Positions 61,314-64,000 of a stretch of 64,000 bases of DNA are shown here, in pieces. Where the stretch lies: NCBI GenBank assembly GCA_049177215.1, contig CP185379.1:2604001-2668000 (forward strand). Direction: 5' to 3'. The notes beneath the pieces were generated by a model. It did not search any database. It saw only the letters and a list, made by a program, of their open reading frames with translations, and was not told the DNA's origin. The position numbers were made by a program, and so were the translations under genes. How positions within the stretch are numbered: the first letter of the stretch is position 1; every line of letters starts with the position of its first letter. Source of the stretch: Pollutiaquabacter aromativorans (GTDB lineage: Bacteria; Bacteroidota; Bacteroidia; AKYH767-A; 2013-40CM-41-45).

Positions 61314-61344
61314 CAAAGGAAGGCAAAAAAGGGCTAAAAAACAA
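61314..61344 (-). promoter_or_regulatory. prs promoter: TTG, 20 nt, TTCCTTTG
   Basis: On the minus strand TTG (61344-61342) is separated by 20 nt from TTCCTTTG (61321-61314). Only the second base of the -7 box deviates from TAnnTTTG, and the spacing falls within 17-23 nt. It lies 31 nt before the prs start. Confidence 0.5.
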
Positions 61345-61445
61345 GGCCGAAACGGCATAAAAGCCCTGAAAATTAAGGGATTTTGCCAATTTAGGCCTGC
61401 CTGCGCAGCTGAAATCCGGGGGGAACCCGAACCGTTCCTACCGCT

Positions 61446-61453
61446 TACCTTCG
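61446..61453 (+). promoter_or_regulatory. -7 box TACCTTCG abutting a CopD-like gene
   Basis: Identical to the box at 14490, one mismatch to TAnnTTTG; it ends 7 nt before ATG 61461, so the transcript starts at or near the start codon. Confidence 0.45.
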
Positions 61454-61460
61454 CATCAAC

Positions 61461-61928
61461 ATGATGGCGTATCAACTGAGCGTACTGGTCCACCTACTCG
61501 CCGGAGCATGCTGGATCGGGGGTATGCTCTTCCTTCCCCTCGTCCTTTTGCCCGCCTTAAAAGGTCACCCGGAGCGAAGGCGACTCCTGCTCTCCACCGG
61601 TTTGAAATTCCGGACGGTCGGTTTAGCGGCGCTGGGAATATTGTTCATCTCGGGCCTGACCAATATGCATTTCCGTGGAATACCCTTTTCCCTGGATTTC
61701 TTCCGACACAGTAACTACGGAAATTTGGTCCTCTGGAAAACCGTCTTGTTCCTGCTGCTCATTGGATTAAACCTGGTTCACGACCTCGCTTATGGCCGAA
61801 AAGCAGTAAGAGAATCAGCTGTGGAAAATCCACGACTGGTCCGATTGGCAAGGTGGTCGGGACGACTAACCTTGTTAATTTCCCTCCTGATGGCATGGCT
61901 GGGCGTGATCATTTCACGTGGCGGCTGA
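61461..61928 (+). CDS. CopD-like four-TM membrane protein (second copy type)
   Basis: 155 residues with four hydrophobic segments, opening MMAYQLSVLVHLLAGACWIGGMLFLP. Helix 1 has a His followed by CWIGG, similar in pattern to the TIWTGGH segment of the 42.0-kb gene, and a further His appears at LNLVHDLAYG. This suggests the CopD/YozB-type membrane domain rather than a transporter; metal or heme binding is inferred only. It is divergent from prs and lies 51 nt upstream of the tRNA gene. Confidence 0.68.
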   Translation: MMAYQLSVLVHLLAGACWIGGMLFLPLVLLPALKGHPERRRLLLSTGLKFRTVGLAALGILFISGLTNMHFRGIPFSLDFFRHSNYGNLVLWKTVLFLLLIGLNLVHDLAYGRKAVRESAVENPRLVRLARWSGRLTLLISLLMAWLGVIISRGG

Positions 61929-61964
61929 GGATGTAGATTTTTCCAACGATTAAACCGGATTACT

Positions 61965-61972
61965 TATCTTCG
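61965..61972 (+). promoter_or_regulatory. -7 box TATCTTCG for tRNA-Leu
   Basis: One mismatch to TAnnTTTG, ending 7 nt before the mature tRNA 5' end. Because a tRNA needs no leader beyond this, the spacing calibrates transcription start to within 7 nt of the box. Confidence 0.55.
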
Positions 61973-61979
61973 CGTCCCT

Positions 61980-62063
61980 GCCCGGGTGGCGGAATTGGTA
62001 GACGCGCTGGTCTCAAACACCAGTGAGCTAACACTCATGTCGGTTCGATCCCGACCCCGGGTA
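61980..62063 (+). tRNA. tRNA-Leu, anticodon CAA
   Basis: 84-nt class II tRNA. The acceptor stem pairs GCCCGGG with CCCGGGT (one G-U pair). The anticodon stem CTGGT/ACCAG encloses the loop CTCAAAC, giving anticodon CAA (reads UUG). A long variable arm (TGAGCTAACACTCATG) and the T-arm GGTTCGATCC are present. The 3' CCA is not encoded: the gene ends in A then CGCA. A strong hairpin follows 3 nt later. Confidence 0.95.
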
Positions 62064-62066
62064 CGC

Positions 62067-62102
62067 AAAGAGGAGTGACGATTACGTTCACTCCTCTTTT
62101 TA
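62067..62102 (+). terminator. terminator of the tRNA-Leu gene
   Basis: AAAGAGGAGTGACG-ATTA-CGTTCACTCCTCTTT, a stem of about 14 bp with one bulge, followed by TTAATT. It lies directly after the tRNA. Confidence 0.87.
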
Positions 62103-62107
62103 ATTAG

Positions 62108-62141
62108 ACAGGGGTTGTAAGTAGCTACTTACAACCCCTGT
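62108..62141 (+). terminator. 34-bp perfect palindrome with T-run (second terminator-like hairpin)
   Basis: Arms of 17 bp: ACAGGGGTTGTAAGTAG and its exact complement CTACTTACAACCCCTGT, no spacer. On the plus strand GC and TTTTTTT follow it, as in an intrinsic terminator. On the minus strand it lies 23 nt past the stop of the T9SS gene, where a T-run is lacking. Confidence 0.6.
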
Positions 62142-62163
62142 GCTTTTTTTAATACTGGTTGTT

Positions 62164-64000
62164 CTATTCGATGATCACGCGCTGTACCGATGGTGTACCG
62201 TTCGTGGTCATGAGCGAGAACAAGTAAATGCCGCGTTCGAGTCCGCTCAGGTCGATCTCGTATTCGTTACGACCTTCTGTAGCGCTCAGTCGATGGATCG
62301 CGACTTCTTTTCCAAGGAGGTCGCTGACCTTCAACAGATACTCCAGCGTACCCGTGGAAGCAAACTGCACCCGGATGCGATCACGCGCCGGATTCGGGAA
62401 TACCGTCATCGCGGTCGCTTGATCGGGCTCGCCCGCTGTGCGGCAGGCGAGGTTAACGACGACGGCCAGGCTGCGAGCCGGACTGAATCCACAGGCGTTG
62501 CCGGTGCTGACTTTCACGCTGGCTGAACCCGATAGCGCCGAATTGAAATTCACAATGGCTGAAGTTCCCTGAGGCGCTATGGCAGCGCCACCGGTGACCG
62601 TCCAGTTATAGATCGAAGCGCCGCTTACCGAAGCAACCGAGTAGGTCTGCGTGCTCGACTTACATACCGAAGCAGGTCCGGAGATCGTCGCAGGCTGCGC
62701 CGGTACGAGTGTGACGGCCAGACAACGCGCCGGGCTGGCACCACAGGCGTTGTTCGCGATCACGCAAATGTTACCGGCTACACTTCCGAAGTTCACCGTA
62801 ATGGCTGTTCCGGAGTTGGTTACGATCGTTGAACCGGCAGGCACGGACCACGAATAACTCGTCGCGCCGGCGACCGGAGAGATCGAGTAGGCGACATTCG
62901 TACCATTACAAAGCGCGCTGGCCTGACCGGTGATGCCACCGGGCTGAGCAGTCACCGAACGGATCGTAAAGGTCCGCTGGAAAGCTCCGCAGGTATTGGT
63001 CGTCGTTACCGTGAGGTTGCCACTGGTCCACGACGGACCGAAGTTCACCGTAGCCGAAGGGCCGTTGCCGTTCACAACCGTAGCATCGCCGGTAATGGTC
63101 CATGCATACGTGTCAGCGCCGGTGACGCTTCCGATGGAATAGTTCACGCCGTTCGTTCCGGCACAGACGTAGATCGGTCCGGTGAGTGAATAAGAATGCG
63201 ACGGCAGACCCGTGATCGCCATGGCACGGCTCGGGCTGTTTCCGATACAGTTCACGGCATCGACACGAACACTGCCCTGTCCGAAACCGGCCGGAACCGA
63301 TACCGTGATGCTGGAAGTACCCTGTCCGCTGAGGATGCTCACACCGGTCACTGTCCAGCTATAACTGGTCGCTCCGATCACCGGAATCACCGAGTATACG
63401 GCTGTCGTACCGCCGCAAACAATCGCCGGTGCAGTGTTGAACACCGGTCGTGCAGGCCGTACCGCCAGGAGCGGAACGTTGATGCACGAAGAGGCTCCAG
63501 TGCCGCATGGGCTGACCGGAGTGACACAGATGAAACCTCCTGCATAGGAAGGTCCAAACGAAACAGAAATGGTGTTGCTGGTTGAAGTTCCACTCGCACC
63601 GCCAGGGAGCATCCACTGATACTCGCTGGCATTCGCGACCGGATCGATCGAGAAGACGATCGTCGAGTTACGACAGGCGCCGGAAGGCCCAATCACAGGT
63701 CCTGCCGCAGCCGGTGAAGTGCCGGTTCCGGTCACCTCGATGGAAGCCGTGCCACTGCAGCCGGAGCCGTCAGTGATCTGAACCGTGTACATGCCGGCGG
63801 TCAGACCCGTAGCCGTCGCGCTCGTTTGTCCGCCCGGACTCCAGAGATAGGTATAACTACCCGTACCACCGGTGGCCACTACCGTAGCAGTACCGGTCGC
63901 ACCACCGCAATCCGAAGGTGTAGAAGAAGTGGAAAGCGCTTCGACTTTCGCAGGCTGACTGATCTGTCCGGTGCAACCGCTGATACAACCGTTTGCATCG
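62164..64000 (-). CDS. SprB/PKD-like repeat protein with type A T9SS sorting domain, 5' end cut by window
   Basis: The visible part is 612 residues and continues in frame to the window edge. The N-terminal visible residues (TATVVATGGTGSYTYLWSPG, then TSATATGLTAGMYTVQITDG) are an SprB-type repeat; about five Ig-like PKD domains follow, each with a variant of ATSYSWTVTG or GATSYSWSVPAG and a CGxSPARxLAV tail. The last 90 residues (MTVFPNPARDRIRVQF ... GIYLFSLMTTNGTP) form a type A T9SS sorting domain. This is a large cell-surface adhesin or gliding-related cargo, exported by T9SS. Its start and signal peptide are off the window. Confidence 0.88.
   Translation of the reverse strand, partial: DANGCISGCTGQISQPAKVEALSTSSTPSDCGGATGTATVVATGGTGSYTYLWSPGGQTSATATGLTAGMYTVQITDGSGCSGTASIEVTGTGTSPAAAGPVIGPSGACRNSTIVFSIDPVANASEYQWMLPGGASGTSTSNTISVSFGPSYAGGFICVTPVSPCGTGASSCINVPLLAVRPARPVFNTAPAIVCGGTTAVYSVIPVIGATSYSWTVTGVSILSGQGTSSITVSVPAGFGQGSVRVDAVNCIGNSPSRAMAITGLPSHSYSLTGPIYVCAGTNGVNYSIGSVTGADTYAWTITGDATVVNGNGPSATVNFGPSWTSGNLTVTTTNTCGAFQRTFTIRSVTAQPGGITGQASALCNGTNVAYSISPVAGATSYSWSVPAGSTIVTNSGTAITVNFGSVAGNICVIANNACGASPARCLAVTLVPAQPATISGPASVCKSSTQTYSVASVSGASIYNWTVTGGAAIAPQGTSAIVNFNSALSGSASVKVSTGNACGFSPARSLAVVVNLACRTAGEPDQATAMTVFPNPARDRIRVQFASTGTLEYLLKVSDLLGKEVAIHRLSATEGRNEYEIDLSGLERGIYLFSLMTTNGTPSVQRVIIE

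Overview
The window reads as a chromosomal segment of a free-living member of the phylum Bacteroidota with fairly high GC (by eye well above 50 %). The evidence is the gene content: type IX secretion (T9SS) cargo with type A and type B C-terminal sorting domains, a PorP/SprF-family protein, a MurF-alanine racemase fusion, a DUF4271-hemD pair, an ECF sigma/FecR surface-signalling locus, and many promoter elements resembling the Bacteroidota -7 box TAnnTTTG. No phage, transposase, integrase or CRISPR array was seen. Both ends cut genes: a glutamate dehydrogenase on the left and a large SprB/PKD-like T9SS cargo protein on the right.

Layout. 1-6.3 kb: amino-acid dehydrogenase, recJ, a cupin protein, glutaryl-CoA-type dehydrogenase and a GT87-like membrane transferase. 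6.4-11.2 kb: a translationally coupled four-gene operon (nucleotidyltransferase, radical SAM, methyltransferase, radical SAM) of unknown product. This is the best candidate for an undescribed pathway. 11.2-14.4 kb: an ECF sigma/RskA-like anti-sigma pair, then a cytochrome-like lipoprotein, a YceI protein and a DUF5777 barrel. 14.5-20.8 kb: DUF4271, hemD, rnpA, yidD, a frameshifted S41 protease, an O-antigen ligase-like protein and a glycosyltransferase. 20.9-32.9 kb: meaB, a PKD type-B T9SS cargo plus PorP/SprF, murF-alr, tdk, rsmI, an M1 aminopeptidase with T9SS tail and hemW. 32.9-46.5 kb: histidine kinase, AsmA-like protein, superoxide dismutase, a second S41 protease, dCMP deaminase, TauE/SafE, a DUF3267 zincin, DedA, a CopD-like protein, an ABCG-type transporter with extra domains and a methyltransferase. 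46.5-52.2 kb: a lipoprotein, a beta-lactamase-fold serine hydrolase, another T9SS cargo and a DEAD-box helicase. 52.3-60.4 kb: a surface-signalling block (ECF sigma, FecR, an STN protein with a 16-residue solenoid-like repeat, a head-GIN lipoprotein, a TonB receptor), in which three intergenic regions are built of exact 7-bp-phased repeats. 60.4-64 kb: prs, a CopD-like protein, tRNA-Leu(CAA), a 34-bp perfect palindrome and the last T9SS cargo gene.

The genes are mostly housekeeping (heme, peptidoglycan, nucleotide, RNA processing) mixed with envelope and surface functions. The least explained items are the heptanucleotide arrays, the radical SAM operon, the STN-solenoid protein, and a set of promoters so close to start codons that leaderless mRNAs are implied. 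All functional calls come from reading sequence motifs; no database search was run.
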